From Neomesorhizobium albiziae (GTDB lineage Bacteria > Pseudomonadota > Alphaproteobacteria > Rhizobiales > Rhizobiaceae), in NCBI RefSeq assembly GCF_900114255.1, contig NZ_FOSL01000015.1:62001-126000 (forward strand): 64,000 nt of DNA, written 5' to 3'. Of the stretch, positions 54,603 to 62,773 are shown in pieces. The notes under the pieces are model-generated. The model saw only the letters and a program-made list of their open reading frames with translations, had not been told where the DNA came from and ran no database searches. How positions within the stretch are numbered: position 1 is the first letter of the stretch; each line of letters begins with the position of its first letter. Made by a program: the position numbers and the translations under genes.

Positions 54603-54950
54603 CTCTGACCGCTAACGTGATCAGACATCGTTCTCCACGACATTGAGAATCTCAATCGCTGCTTGCACCTAGGCATAGAGTTTCGCGTTCGTCTCGCTGG
54701 CGTCGATTTCCACGATCGGGGCAACGCGACCCAACATCGCGGCGATTGCGGCCAAAGGTCCAATTGTCATCTTCCTCGACGGCCGGGCGGAACGCAAAGC
54801 CAAGTGGTCGAGACACAGGCCGGAGCCGTCGAGATCAAGGAAAATGCGGACGTGGCGCGCATTCAGATGATCTTTCCCGGCAAGCCCGACGAGGCGACGC
54901 GGCGTGCGCTCAAGGCCAATGGCTTCCGCTGGGTCGCCGTCGCAAGGCAC
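54603..54950 (-). pseudogene. degraded hypothetical gene with in-frame stop
   Basis: A frame ending near 54605 reads TIGPLAAIAAMLGRVAPIVE, ...NAKLYA, a TAG, then VQAAIEILNVVENDV and a stop. The protein-like sequence on both sides of the TAG suggests a nonsense mutation. I cannot name the family. Confidence 0.35.
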
Positions 54951-55029
54951 GTGGCAGCGGCACTTGAACGAGGCGGGGAGATGGGCCGCCGAACGGGTGA
55001 TGAAGGCGATCAGCGCCGAAAGTGCCGCA
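54815..55029 (+). pseudogene. C-terminal remnant of a plasmid/phage-type protein (DUF3560-like tail), frameshifted
   Basis: One frame gives ENADVARIQMIFPGKPDEAT and RRALKANGFRW; a shifted frame continues SPSQGTWQRHLNEAGRWAAE then RVMKAI to a stop at about 55029. This FRWSPS...WQRHLN ending is the tail of large proteins found on plasmids and conjugative elements. Only about 70 residues remain. Confidence 0.5.
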
Positions 55030-55279
55030 TGAGTGCGGCCCTTTCGTGCGTCCTGCCCGCCGCCATGTCACCGTATACGACACGCCGTCTCAGCTTGGCG
55101 GGAGCTTCACCGTCTCGATTGTCGAGACGCTGGCCGGAAACGCGGTGAAGGTGCGTGTCTGGTACGGACGCGCCACCGCGCAAGGCTGGGAGGCGTGGAA
55201 GGATTGGGACGGTTACACGTTCCAGACCAACCGCGCCGCACTCAGCAATGAACGAACAATGCCGCGCTCTTTCGAGTGA
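55022..55279 (+). CDS. small hypothetical protein (85 aa)
   Basis: A GTG-started frame overlaps the end of the remnant above. Its sequence (TVSIVETLAGNAVKVRVWYG, WEAWKDWDGYTFQTNR) is protein-like, but no family is recognised. It precedes a toxin-antitoxin pair. Confidence 0.45.
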   Translation: MPHECGPFVRPARRHVTVYDTPSQLGGSFTVSIVETLAGNAVKVRVWYGRATAQGWEAWKDWDGYTFQTNRAALSNERTMPRSFE

Positions 55280-55320
55280 TCGATCGTGATAAGAATGGTC
55301 GCGGTCGCGCGCTACCATTC

Positions 55321-55349
55321 TTGCTTTTATTACGTGAATTACGTATTGT
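55321..55349 (+). promoter_or_regulatory. promoter of the Phd-type antitoxin operon
   Basis: TTGCTT and TATTGT are spaced by 17 bases in an AT-rich stretch 26 bases before the antitoxin start. The interval contains a repeated TTACGT (TTACGTG-AATTACGTA) that could be the antitoxin's operator. Confidence 0.5.
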
Positions 55350-55374
55350 AGGTACTTTAAAAGGAAGTAAGCCG

Positions 55375-55626
55375 ATGAAGCAATTCACATTCTCGGACAT
55401 GAATCGCGTGTCAGGCGAAATCCTTGAAACGGCATTGATCGAGCCGGTGGCCCTGACCAAGCGCGGCAAGGAAAAGCTCGTCATCCTGTCCGCTGCTCAG
55501 TATCACCAGCTCGTCGGCCAGCCGCATTTGGCCGCCTATACGCTCGAGGACGCACCGGATGAAATCCACAATGAACTCATGACTGGACTGGATGCAATAA
55601 TTTCCGGCGACACGCCCGATGCTTAA
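55375..55626 (+). CDS. Phd/YefM-family antitoxin
   Basis: An 83-residue antitoxin. MKQFTFSDMNRVSGEILETA and LTKRGKEKLVILSAAQYHQL form the Phd DNA-binding fold; the acidic C-terminus would bind the toxin. The ATG at 55375 has AAGGAAG seven bases upstream. It overlaps the PemK-like gene by eight bases, the standard toxin-antitoxin layout, and probably represses its own promoter. Confidence 0.85.
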   Translation: MKQFTFSDMNRVSGEILETALIEPVALTKRGKEKLVILSAAQYHQLVGQPHLAAYTLEDAPDEIHNELMTGLDAIISGDTPDA

Positions 55627-56014
55627 AGCCGGCGATCTGCTCCGATATTATTACCTATGGGTCCGGGAAGCAGACGCCGGCGAGGAATCCGGACGCAAGG
55701 CGAGGCCGGTTTGCATCGTTGTCCGGACGCCAGCAACGCCCGCAGCCTTGTTTCTCTTTCCGCTGACTTCGCAAAAACCCGACCGGTCGCGCCCGCATCT
55801 CGCCATCAGCGAAATCGAATGCCGCCGCGGCGGCCTCGACTATCCGTCATGGCTGATCCTGGACGAATATAACCGGGTGCAGGTCGATGAAGCCTATGAT
55901 CTGGTGACGACGACGCCGATCGGCGCGTTCAGTCCCGCATTTGTCCGCAAGATTGCTGGCGTGATCAAAGAGACGGCGGCGCAGCGTCGATTGCGCGGCA
56001 TCGTTCGCAAATAG
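55619..56014 (+). CDS. PemK/MazF-like toxin
   Basis: A 131-residue protein beginning MLKAGDLLRYYYLWVREADA with GRKARPVCIVV, as in a PemK-type subgroup found behind Phd antitoxins in alphaproteobacteria. WLILDEYNRVQVDEAYDL and the basic tail are also typical. Members are presumed ribonucleases that block translation until neutralised. Activity of this subgroup is less established than for classical MazF. Confidence 0.78.
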   Translation: MLKAGDLLRYYYLWVREADAGEESGRKARPVCIVVRTPATPAALFLFPLTSQKPDRSRPHLAISEIECRRGGLDYPSWLILDEYNRVQVDEAYDLVTTTPIGAFSPAFVRKIAGVIKETAAQRRLRGIVRK

Positions 56015-56486
56015 CCGGACTGATTTTCTTGGCAGGCGTCTGGACCTTACCCGCATCGAGCGGGCCAGGACCGGAGCGAGGAGCGCCGCTACGCCCCTCC
56101 CCTCGCACTCCCCTCCCCGACCACGGCCGCCGCTCCGTTTCACGATGCGGGGTCACTTCAGCCTGTTGTCATTGTCAGCAAGTCGAACGCCGTAGCCAGG
56201 TCCTGTACCACTCCAGCGAGAAGGCGACGGAGAACCGACCTGCGGCCGGTTGGCGATTTGCGGATTGATGATGCTGATAGGCGGCCGGGGCTACGAAGGC
56301 CGCGTTATCCGGCAGCTCCAAAGTGGCAGTTCGCAATCTTTATGACTGCGCACGACACGGCAGGCCCTGCCCCGGCGCGCAACCCTAAAGGGTCTCCTCT
56401 GCGCTTCGCTCCGTTGCGACCGCTGCGCGTTCCTGTCGGCCTGGTGCAGCTGTTTGGGGATGTCCTGAAGCCTATCGCTTCCTTCC
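56015..56486. other. intergenic region between two toxin-antitoxin loci
   Basis: No frame has a credible start and family match. Low-complexity GC stretches (around 56085-56115) break up any signal. Confidence 0.4.
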
Positions 56487-56807
56487 CTATTCCTCGTAAA
56501 GCTCGCGCAGCGTGCGCAGGGTTTCTGTCAGAACGTCGTCTGGAACCTGCCCTAACCGTTTCACCAGTCTACGCTTATCGAGCGCTCGGGACTGCTCAAG
56601 GAGGATAAGGCCGTTGACCCCTTGGAATGACACCGACACCCGGAAGCCTGCCGGGCGGCTTCCCGAGGTCATGGGCGCAACGATGACCGTGCGCAGATGC
56701 TCGTGGATCTCGGGCGGCGAAATGATGAGACAAGGCCGTGTCCTCTGGATCTTGCTGCCGACCGTGGGATCCAGCGCGGCGAGCCAGACATCACCACGCT
56801 TCACCAT
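56487..56807 (-). CDS. mazF: MazF-type toxin
   Basis: A 106-residue PemK/MazF endoribonuclease: RGDVWLAALDPTVGSKIQRT, RPCLIISPPEIH and VIVAPMTSGSRPAGFRV carry the conserved R and T residues of the RNA-cleaving site. It cleaves single-stranded mRNA when free. It overlaps the antitoxin gene by seven bases. The frame looks intact although the partner antitoxin is damaged. Confidence 0.88.
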   Translation of the reverse strand: MVKRGDVWLAALDPTVGSKIQRTRPCLIISPPEIHEHLRTVIVAPMTSGSRPAGFRVSVSFQGVNGLILLEQSRALDKRRLVKRLGQVPDDVLTETLRTLRELYEE

Positions 56808-57076
56808 GTGAGCTTGGCATCCTCGTCATTGCCGAACTCGGGCCATGCAAGTCCGTCATCTGCGTCGGCGGCGAGACGCTGCGCATCCTCGGCCCAGCCC
56901 TTGCGGGCGGGTCCGGCAACACGCTCAATGATGATCCGGCCCTCTTCGATGCGAAGCTCGACACTATCGCCCACTTGCGCGCCAGGTGACTCTATAGGCG
57001 CGCTGCTCGGCCCACGACTCTTCGGTGTAAGCAAAGCACTGGTCAGTCGCACACAGCCTGAGCGCGAGTTCTCCAC
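56801..57076 (-). pseudogene. mazE: MazE/AbrB-type antitoxin with scrambled N-terminus
   Basis: The C-terminal half is a normal MazE: VGDSVELRIEEGRIIIERV then RKGWAEDAQRLAADADDGLA and WPEFGNDEDAKLTW. The first 35 residues do not form the AbrB DNA-binding swapped hairpin. Traces of the expected KWGNSLA...R pattern are split between two frames around 57040-57095 (WVENS in one, GELALRL in another). One or more indels corrupted the DNA-binding part; the toxin-binding tail could still be made from the GTG at 57076. Confidence 0.6.
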
Positions 57077-57550
57077 CCATTCCGCGTCTCATGCCGTGAT
57101 GCGACAGCAATGTCCGGTTTGGTCATGCCACGACACCCTGCCTTGCAGGTTGAACGTTGGCGATCGTCTTTCGCCTGCACCGCAAGCGGACCGATCGATT
57201 CCGGCCCCACGACGGGCGCCACGTCGACGGAGCGCCTATAACGTGCTTGGACCCGGCGCTGTGTCATTCAAAGCCGCCTCTCTAAAATTGTCTCGGAGCG
57301 AACACCGAATCGGCAGTCCCGACGATTGCAGCTGCCGCTAGTCTTCCACTACCACGACGAGAAGCTGAAAGCGTTCTGCGGTGGGATCTCGCGTAACATC
57401 GAGCGGTTTGAAAAGGACGGTGACTGAGGTTCGATTACCGTTCGCTGGGCAATCGACCCAGCCTATTTTTCGATCATGACGGCATTCCCCCGAGGTGGCA
57501 TCATCTTCGCACGTGCATCGCTGGCAAGTGGTTTCATAAGTGGAGTCCTG
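57077..57550. other. intergenic region with the lost 5' part of mazE
   Basis: Degenerate codons of the antitoxin extend to about 57100. Beyond that nothing coding or repeated is recognised up to the transglutaminase gene, whose GGAG ribosome binding site is at about 57542. Confidence 0.4.
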
Positions 57551-58444
57551 ATGCCGATTTTTTCGGTCGAACATACGACTGTCTATCGCTACGCCAGACA
57601 GGTGAAGTTCGGCGAGCATCGACTCATGTTCAGGCCGAGGGACAGCTATGATCAGCGACTGCTTGATTCCGTTTTGCTCATCGATCCGGAACCAAGCGAG
57701 GTGCGATGGATCCACGACGTCTTTGGCAACTGCGTTGCAATCGTCAGGTTCTCGCGCCCGGCAAAGGAACTGAGGTTCTACGCATGCATTCGTCTGGACC
57801 ATACTTCTCAAGACACCCCTGATTTCCGCATCGACCCCGCTGCTCTTGATTTTCCCTTCGCTTACAACCCGGACGAGTCGGCAGATTTGGCGCGCACAAT
57901 TGAACGCCATTATCCCGATGAGCACGACGAGGTCGGAAAATGGGCCAGGCAGTTCGTCAGCGCGGGCCGTCGCACTCAGACCGGCAAGCTGCTGATGACG
58001 CTCTGCTACGCCATCCACGAAAGCTTTGTTTATTCGCGCCGCATCGAGGCGGGGATCCAGCCGCCTCAAATAACGCTTCATCAGCGGCGGGGCACGTGTC
58101 GCGATTTCGCGCTGTTCATGATGGAAGCGGTGCGTTCACTCGGGTTGGCAGCGCGGTTCGTCACAGGTTACATCTATGTCCCGAGCCGCGACAGAGTTAT
58201 TGCGCTGGGCGGCGGATCCACGCATGCATGGTGTCAAGTCTATCTCCCTGGCGCTGGCTGGGTCGAGTTCGATCCCACAAACGGCATCGTTGGCAACCGC
58301 GATCTGATCAGGGTAGCCGTGGCTCGTGAGCCCCATCAAGCAATTCCGCTCCATGGAAGCTATTGCGGCAGGGCCTCCGACGCACTTGGCATGACGGTTC
58401 AAGTCAATGTTACGACCGAAACCGACGACGGGATGAGCGCGTAG
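57551..58444 (+). CDS. transglutaminase-like protein, first of a pair
   Basis: A 297-residue cysteine-protease-fold protein. An N-terminal beta domain (SVEHTTVYRYARQVKFGEHR) is followed by the transglutaminase core with triad C183 (GTCRDFALF), H225 (THAWCQVYLP) and D241 (EFDPTNG). Bacterial members are thought to act as peptidases or amidases in the cytoplasm. GGAG lies five bases before the ATG. A related protein follows 79 bases downstream. Confidence 0.9.
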   Translation: MPIFSVEHTTVYRYARQVKFGEHRLMFRPRDSYDQRLLDSVLLIDPEPSEVRWIHDVFGNCVAIVRFSRPAKELRFYACIRLDHTSQDTPDFRIDPAALDFPFAYNPDESADLARTIERHYPDEHDEVGKWARQFVSAGRRTQTGKLLMTLCYAIHESFVYSRRIEAGIQPPQITLHQRRGTCRDFALFMMEAVRSLGLAARFVTGYIYVPSRDRVIALGGGSTHAWCQVYLPGAGWVEFDPTNGIVGNRDLIRVAVAREPHQAIPLHGSYCGRASDALGMTVQVNVTTETDDGMSA

Positions 58445-58523
58445 GCATGACCCGACGTCGGAACGTTTCTCTTGCGCTGGAGTTGCTGATAACTTTCAAT
58501 TCGCGCACCAATCTGGAGTGTCG

Positions 58524-59342
58524 ATGCGGATCCGAGCCGGCTACAGTCTCACCTACGAATGCGCTGCGGCCACGCCGATGCTGCTCGCCCTCGAAATTCA
58601 TCCCTCGCGACGAATTGATTTGCTAACGGAGCAGAGCATCACATTCAATCGCCCGATCGAGCCGCGCGCCTATGTCGATGGTTTCGGAAACATTTGCACG
58701 CGGATCGAGGCGCCAGCCGGGTTGACCACGGTCTCTACCGCCTTCGAGATCTATGACACCGGCAAGCCGGATATCATAGCAAAGGATGCGGTCCAGCACG
58801 ACATCAAGGATCTGCCGGATGAGGTGCTCGTCTTCCTTCTCGGCAGCCGCTATTGCGACACCGATCGCCTCGGCGATTTTGCCTGGGCAAATTTCAGCAA
58901 TACGCCGCTGGGCTGGGCTCGGGTTCAGGCGATATGCGATTTCGTTCACAACCACATCATGTTCAACTACCAGAACGCAGATCCTCTAAGGACAGCACAT
59001 GGTGGATACACCGACAAGACCGGCGTATGCCGCGACTTCGCGCACCTCGCAATAACTCTGTGTCGGTGCATGAACATTCCAGCCCGCTACTGCACCGGCT
59101 ATCTAGGCGATATCGGCGTCCCGCCGGTGCCGGATCCCATGGATTTCAGCGCCTGGTTCGAAGTCTATCTCAGCGGACATTGGTTCACCTTCGATGCGCG
59201 CCACAACAAACCTCGCATCGGGAGGATATTGATGGCGATGGGCCGTGACGCGACGGATGTCGCCCTTTCCACGAGCTTTGGCGCCTCGAGGCTGGCTCAG
59301 TTCAAAGTGATCACAGAAGAGGTCGCCTCCCCACGCGGTTAG
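58524..59342 (+). CDS. transglutaminase-like protein, second of a pair
   Basis: A 272-residue relative of the upstream protein with Cys169 in TGVCRDFAHLA and the Asp in FDARHN. Where the canonical motif has HAW, it reads DFSAWFEVY, so the usual catalytic histidine position is serine; I recall this as normal for the subfamily. GGAG before the ATG at 58524 supports that start. The pair could form a complex or act successively. Confidence 0.88.
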   Translation: MRIRAGYSLTYECAAATPMLLALEIHPSRRIDLLTEQSITFNRPIEPRAYVDGFGNICTRIEAPAGLTTVSTAFEIYDTGKPDIIAKDAVQHDIKDLPDEVLVFLLGSRYCDTDRLGDFAWANFSNTPLGWARVQAICDFVHNHIMFNYQNADPLRTAHGGYTDKTGVCRDFAHLAITLCRCMNIPARYCTGYLGDIGVPPVPDPMDFSAWFEVYLSGHWFTFDARHNKPRIGRILMAMGRDATDVALSTSFGASRLAQFKVITEEVASPRG

Positions 59343-59562
59343 CACGCTAGTCAATGCCGGCTTCGCGAGCGCTTCGAGACCTTCCGGCTGCTCGAAGGAA
59401 ATGTGACAGGATCGGCTCAGGTCACGACGATGCCCACACCTGATTCTGCTCTTGAATATTGGCAGCCCGAAACTGCCGGTCTGCTCTCGGCCCGCGGCTG
59501 CCGAGCAAAAATGCGCTGCATGTCGGTCGTTGAGATCCGCTTTGCCGCTTCCTGAAGCAGAC

Positions 59563-59752
59563 TGTGAAATCGCACCGAACAGTGCCCCCACGTCGACAAG
59601 GATTTATCGCTCTGATTTCATTGCGAAAATGAGTGTTGGCCAAGAGCTCTCAGAAGGCGGCAATCGTGACCCTTCGAAAATCCCGGAAAGAACAGCTGGA
59701 ACAAACACTTGAGCGTTCCCGTGCTTGGGTCACTTTTCGGTGCATCTTCACA
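59563..59752. mobile_element. 190-bp non-autonomous element with inverted-repeat ends, copy 2
   Basis: This is a direct repeat of 54413-54602 with the same length and the same GCACCGAA-N-AGTG core at the left end, closed by GGGTCACTTTTCGGTGC near the right end. The sequences outside are unrelated in the two copies, so the unit moves as a block. A short frame on its right (YDDGIDDLIVVERVGETAE) may be the tail of a disrupted gene. Confidence 0.75.
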
Positions 59753-60020
59753 CCTACGACGACGGCATCGATGACCTGATCGTCGTCGAACGAGTGGGAG
59801 AAACTGCTGAATAAGCCAACTCGATCGGGCATTGCAGTTCAAGTGACTCGCAGGATCGGCGATCGAGGCCGAGCGAGAGCAGATTTGAAGATGGTTTGTC
59901 GCAGTGCCAAACCGGCGGACACCGACCGACGCTGGGTTTCTTTGCGCCACCAGCGAACACTCTTTGACGTTTGTGTCCTCGAAGGCGCTCCGCTGTACAT
60001 CAGCCCGCCAGGAGCAGGCC
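59753..60020. other. intergenic region without a recognisable gene
   Basis: Apart from the 20-codon tail beside the repeat, no coding or structural feature is seen. It separates the repeat from the membrane methyltransferase operon, whose last gene ends at 60021. Confidence 0.4.
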
Positions 60021-60596
60021 TTACAGAAGATACGGGATCATTATCTTGGTCTGCCTTCGGTAATCGGCATGGCGCTCGCCAAATGTGTGAGTGAGCAGTT
60101 TCTCTTCCGCGTACGCGCGCCACACGAATGTCGGCACAATCAAGGAAATCACAACCAGCATGGCAGGCCAGCTGCTGAAGGCCAGGGCCTCGCCCAGCGC
60201 GAGCATCGATAGGCCGAGGTAGATGGGGTGGCGTATGAGGCGATACGGACCTGTCGTGACGAGGCCTGCGCCTTGATCTGCGCTCGGCACCAAACTCCAT
60301 GCCGCGCCGAGCTCGGCCCGGGATCTGAGAACGAGGGCGGCCCCCGCCAGGGCGACAAGACATCCGCACAGCGCCAACACCAGCGCCGCGGGACCCTCGG
60401 CGTTGCCGGCAAAGGCGGCCAAGAAGGCGAAGAAGAGTCCGAAGGCCGCGAAGTTTGCGAGGACCGGGGTTCGGTCGCCACGTCCCCGGTCACCTCCCCT
60501 GGTGCGTTTAGGGCCACGCCCGCCGAAAATCAGCAGGGTTGGCCCTGCGAAGGCGAGCAGCGAGGCCGCGCGAAGGACTATGACGAGGATCGACAT
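60021..60596 (-). CDS. isoprenylcysteine-carboxylmethyltransferase-like membrane protein
   Basis: A 191-residue membrane protein with about five hydrophobic segments and the ICMT/PEMT cofactor motif TTGPYRLIRHPIYLGLSMLA, followed by AYAEEKLLTHTFGERHADYR. The family methylates small or lipid substrates with SAM at the membrane. It is the last gene of a three-gene minus-strand operon with a VTT protein and a related methyltransferase. Confidence 0.85.
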   Translation of the reverse strand: MSILVIVLRAASLLAFAGPTLLIFGGRGPKRTRGGDRGRGDRTPVLANFAAFGLFFAFLAAFAGNAEGPAALVLALCGCLVALAGAALVLRSRAELGAAWSLVPSADQGAGLVTTGPYRLIRHPIYLGLSMLALGEALAFSSWPAMLVVISLIVPTFVWRAYAEEKLLTHTFGERHADYRRQTKIMIPYLL

Positions 60597-60599
60597 CTC

Positions 60600-61280
60600 T
60601 CAAAATGCGCGCAAGCGCATGACATACAGCGCGATGGGGAGCAGTAGGATAGGCAGCACATAGCTTGCGGTGAGCGCCAGGATTGGCTGATCGGCCCAGC
60701 CAGCACCGATGGCCGCAAACGCAAAGGCGGTTGGTACGCTGCCGACCGTCAGCGCCATCGTTAATTTTCCCATCGGCATGCCAGCAAGGCCGGCAAGGAA
60801 CACGATGGCTTCCGGTATGCTGTAGGGGAAACTGCGCGTCAGGACGATCGCCCAAGCACCGGCCCTGTCGAACAAGCTTTCCATCTTGTGCAAGGATTGG
60901 CGGCCTACCAGGCGATCGACAGACCGCCGCGCTGAGGTGCGCATGAGAGCGTATCCGATGACACCTCCGCTGATCAGGCCGACGCTGCCAAGCAGTCCAC
61001 CGAACACGGTGCCATAGATGATGCCTAGAGCGGCTATGACGGCGGTCTGGGGGACTGGGAGCACCACATCTACCCAAATGAGAAAAATGCCCAGTGCCCA
61101 TGCCCAGCTGTCGTATTCTCGAAGCATGAGAACAGCATCATTGGCTTCCTGAGAAGTCGGGATTCTCGCACAGGACGCGAGCAGAACTGCAAGAGCACCA
61201 ATGAAAATGGGGCTCGATCTCCACCGGGCCTGCGCGTTTCTCGATCGGCCGCCGATGCAAGCAGTCGTTCGACCGATCAC
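60600..61280 (-). CDS. TVP38/TMEM64 (VTT-domain) membrane protein with lipoprotein-like leader
   Basis: A 226-residue protein. A GTG at 61280 with GGAGG four bases upstream is the likeliest start. The leader ends in a lipobox (LLASC) and is followed by the VTT domain (VLPVPQTAVIAALGIIYGTV, FGGLLGSVGLISGGVIGYAL, LTRSFPYSIPEAIVFLAGLAG). VTT proteins are proposed lipid scramblases or transporters. It overlaps the upstream methyltransferase by four bases. Confidence 0.78.
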   Translation of the reverse strand: MIGRTTACIGGRSRNAQARWRSSPIFIGALAVLLASCARIPTSQEANDAVLMLREYDSWAWALGIFLIWVDVVLPVPQTAVIAALGIIYGTVFGGLLGSVGLISGGVIGYALMRTSARRSVDRLVGRQSLHKMESLFDRAGAWAIVLTRSFPYSIPEAIVFLAGLAGMPMGKLTMALTVGSVPTAFAFAAIGAGWADQPILALTASYVLPILLLPIALYVMRLRAF

Positions 61281-61768
61281 AGCCACCTCCGTACGCGTCG
61301 CTTGTAGTCGAGGTGTGCGCCGCCGAAGCGACGCTCGAGGTAGGCCTCCTCGCGCGCGACGACGCCGTAGCGGATCAAGAAAGCAAGAGGCAGCGTGAGA
61401 ACAAGGCCCCACGTGCTCTGCGCCACGACGCCGATGCCGCCGTACACGAGAAAAAAGCCGAGATAGATGGGATTGCGGGTCCAGCGGTAAATTCCAGTGG
61501 TCACGAGCACGCGGGCGGGCTTGTTCGTGGGCAAAAGCGTCGCAGCGCGGGAGAAGTTGCGGAGTCCCGCGGCAAAAAGCGCGAGACCGATTAAGATCAG
61601 GGGACCCACCGACGATCCGGGGTACCCCGTCGGCCTCCGGAATTGCGAACGCCAAAGGCAGCAGGCGATCCAAGGTGAATCCGACCAGAATAGCCGCAGG
61701 AAAAAAGGTATCGGTCGCCCAACGACACCCGTTCCGGTGTCGGTTACTTGTTGCGCATTCGGGTCCAC
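61277..61768 (-). CDS. second ICMT-like membrane methyltransferase, internally out of frame
   Basis: A 163-residue frame that ends in a standard ICMT core: TTGIYRWTRNPIYLGFFLVY and REEAYLERRFGGAHLDYKRR. Between about residues 24 and 55 the sequence is not membrane-like, whereas the neighbouring frame there reads AAILVGFTLDRLLPLAFAIP then EADGVPRIVGGS, as expected for the family. Two compensating single-base indels (near 61700 and 61608) explain this. It is first in the operon and divergent from a MarR gene. Confidence 0.75.
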   Translation of the reverse strand: MDPNAQQVTDTGTGVVGRPIPFFLRLFWSDSPWIACCLWRSQFRRPTGYPGSSVGPLILIGLALFAAGLRNFSRAATLLPTNKPARVLVTTGIYRWTRNPIYLGFFLVYGGIGVVAQSTWGLVLTLPLAFLIRYGVVAREEAYLERRFGGAHLDYKRRVRRWL

Positions 61769-61805
61769 TTCTATGCTCCCGCGGTTGCTGGAGGCTACGC
61801 AGAAA

Positions 61806-61850
61806 TGACAACTAAGGTGTCATCTATAGCTGTTGACAACAGAGGTGTCA
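61806..61850. promoter_or_regulatory. tandem 17-base dyads between the MarR gene and the methyltransferase operon
   Basis: TGACA-ACTAAGG-TGTCA (61806-61822) and TGACA-ACAGAGG-TGTCA (61834-61850, extended by GT and AC) are two near-identical inverted repeats whose centres lie 28 bases apart. They overlap a TTGACA -35-like sequence. They are very likely operators for the adjacent MarR protein. Confidence 0.7.
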
Positions 61851-61887
61851 ACCGGGGAAATTGATACAGCCAAAGGAAACGGATGCC

Positions 61888-62379
61888 ATGGTGACGGCTC
61901 GACACAAGACCGGGGCGGCCCCAATCAAAGACAGTAAGGGCGAGGCGATCGCTGACCTCATGTTCGAAGTCGCCCAGTGCTTCTTCAGGATACGGGCTCT
62001 CGGCCAGAAGACCGGGCTCATCACCAGCTGGGGCGGCGGTGCCTTCGGCTTCATGCGAAGCCTCGCGTTGCTTGGTCCGCTAACCGTGCCGCAAATCGCC
62101 CAGATGCGACCCACCAGCCGACAGCGCATGCAGCGGCTTGCGGATCAGCTTGCGGCCGAGGGGCTCGTAGAATTCATCGACAATCCGAAGCATCGGCGCT
62201 CGAAGCTTGTGCAGCTGACGCCCAAAGGCGGCGCGCGCTACGGCGAGCTCAACGCCCGGCTCCTTTCGATCGCCCCCACCATGGGAGTCGCTTTAAGCGA
62301 ACCAGACATCCGCAGGACTACAGAGATCGTGCGGCAGCTGAGCGATGATGTGAAAGCGCGGTCGGAGCGGCTGTCGTAG
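61888..62379 (+). CDS. MarR-family regulator
   Basis: A 163-residue winged-helix regulator: LTVPQIAQMRPTSRQRMQRL is the helix-turn-helix and DNPKHRRSKLVQLTPKG the wing. No redox cysteine is obvious in the sensing helix apart from one in EVAQCFFR. It is divergent from the membrane methyltransferase operon and should repress it through the paired TGACA-N7-TGTCA dyads. The ATG at 61888 is preferred over the TTG at 61861. Confidence 0.86.
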   Translation: MVTARHKTGAAPIKDSKGEAIADLMFEVAQCFFRIRALGQKTGLITSWGGGAFGFMRSLALLGPLTVPQIAQMRPTSRQRMQRLADQLAAEGLVEFIDNPKHRRSKLVQLTPKGGARYGELNARLLSIAPTMGVALSEPDIRRTTEIVRQLSDDVKARSERLS

Positions 62380-62773
62380 CGTGCGCGACCCGCGGCGGAA
62401 GCCTCGCCGCCCGTCGTCGCCGCGGCGCAAGGGGAAAGAACGACGCACCAAGAGGTACAGCCATCCGCCTCGAATTCCCGTTAACGAAATGCAGCTGGGC
62501 TATCTCAGATACATCCCGCCTGGCTCGCCAATCGCCATGGCCTGAGCTTTCGCACAGTTCGGCAGAAACCAGTGGCAAGGGCCGCTGCGACCCGTTCCAG
62601 AAGTTCGGGTGCGGAGCGCATATGGCGCAAGGCGGCCGCACTGCCGACCTTCCGCACCCAATACTCCTCGCGAAAGATGATCCTACTTCGAGGGCAACCA
62701 GCGCTCATGAAACAAAGGCTTCAACGGTTTAGCGGCCAATCGGACTTCTGCCGGGTCGCGCACGGACAGACTG
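62380..62773. other. intergenic region without a recognisable gene
   Basis: A minus-strand frame at 62505-62708 (EYWVRKVGSAAALRHM) looks faintly protein-like but lacks a ribosome binding site. No terminator-like hairpin with a T tract was found. Confidence 0.4.

Noticed and set aside
54603-59562. Composite transposon formed by the two 190-bp elements
   Set aside because: No transposase, no matching target duplications and a mix of decayed and intact genes between them; kept only as a possibility under the repeat finding.
62505-62708. 67-codon minus-strand frame with a protein-like stretch
   Set aside because: No ribosome binding site and no recognisable family; coding status cannot be supported.
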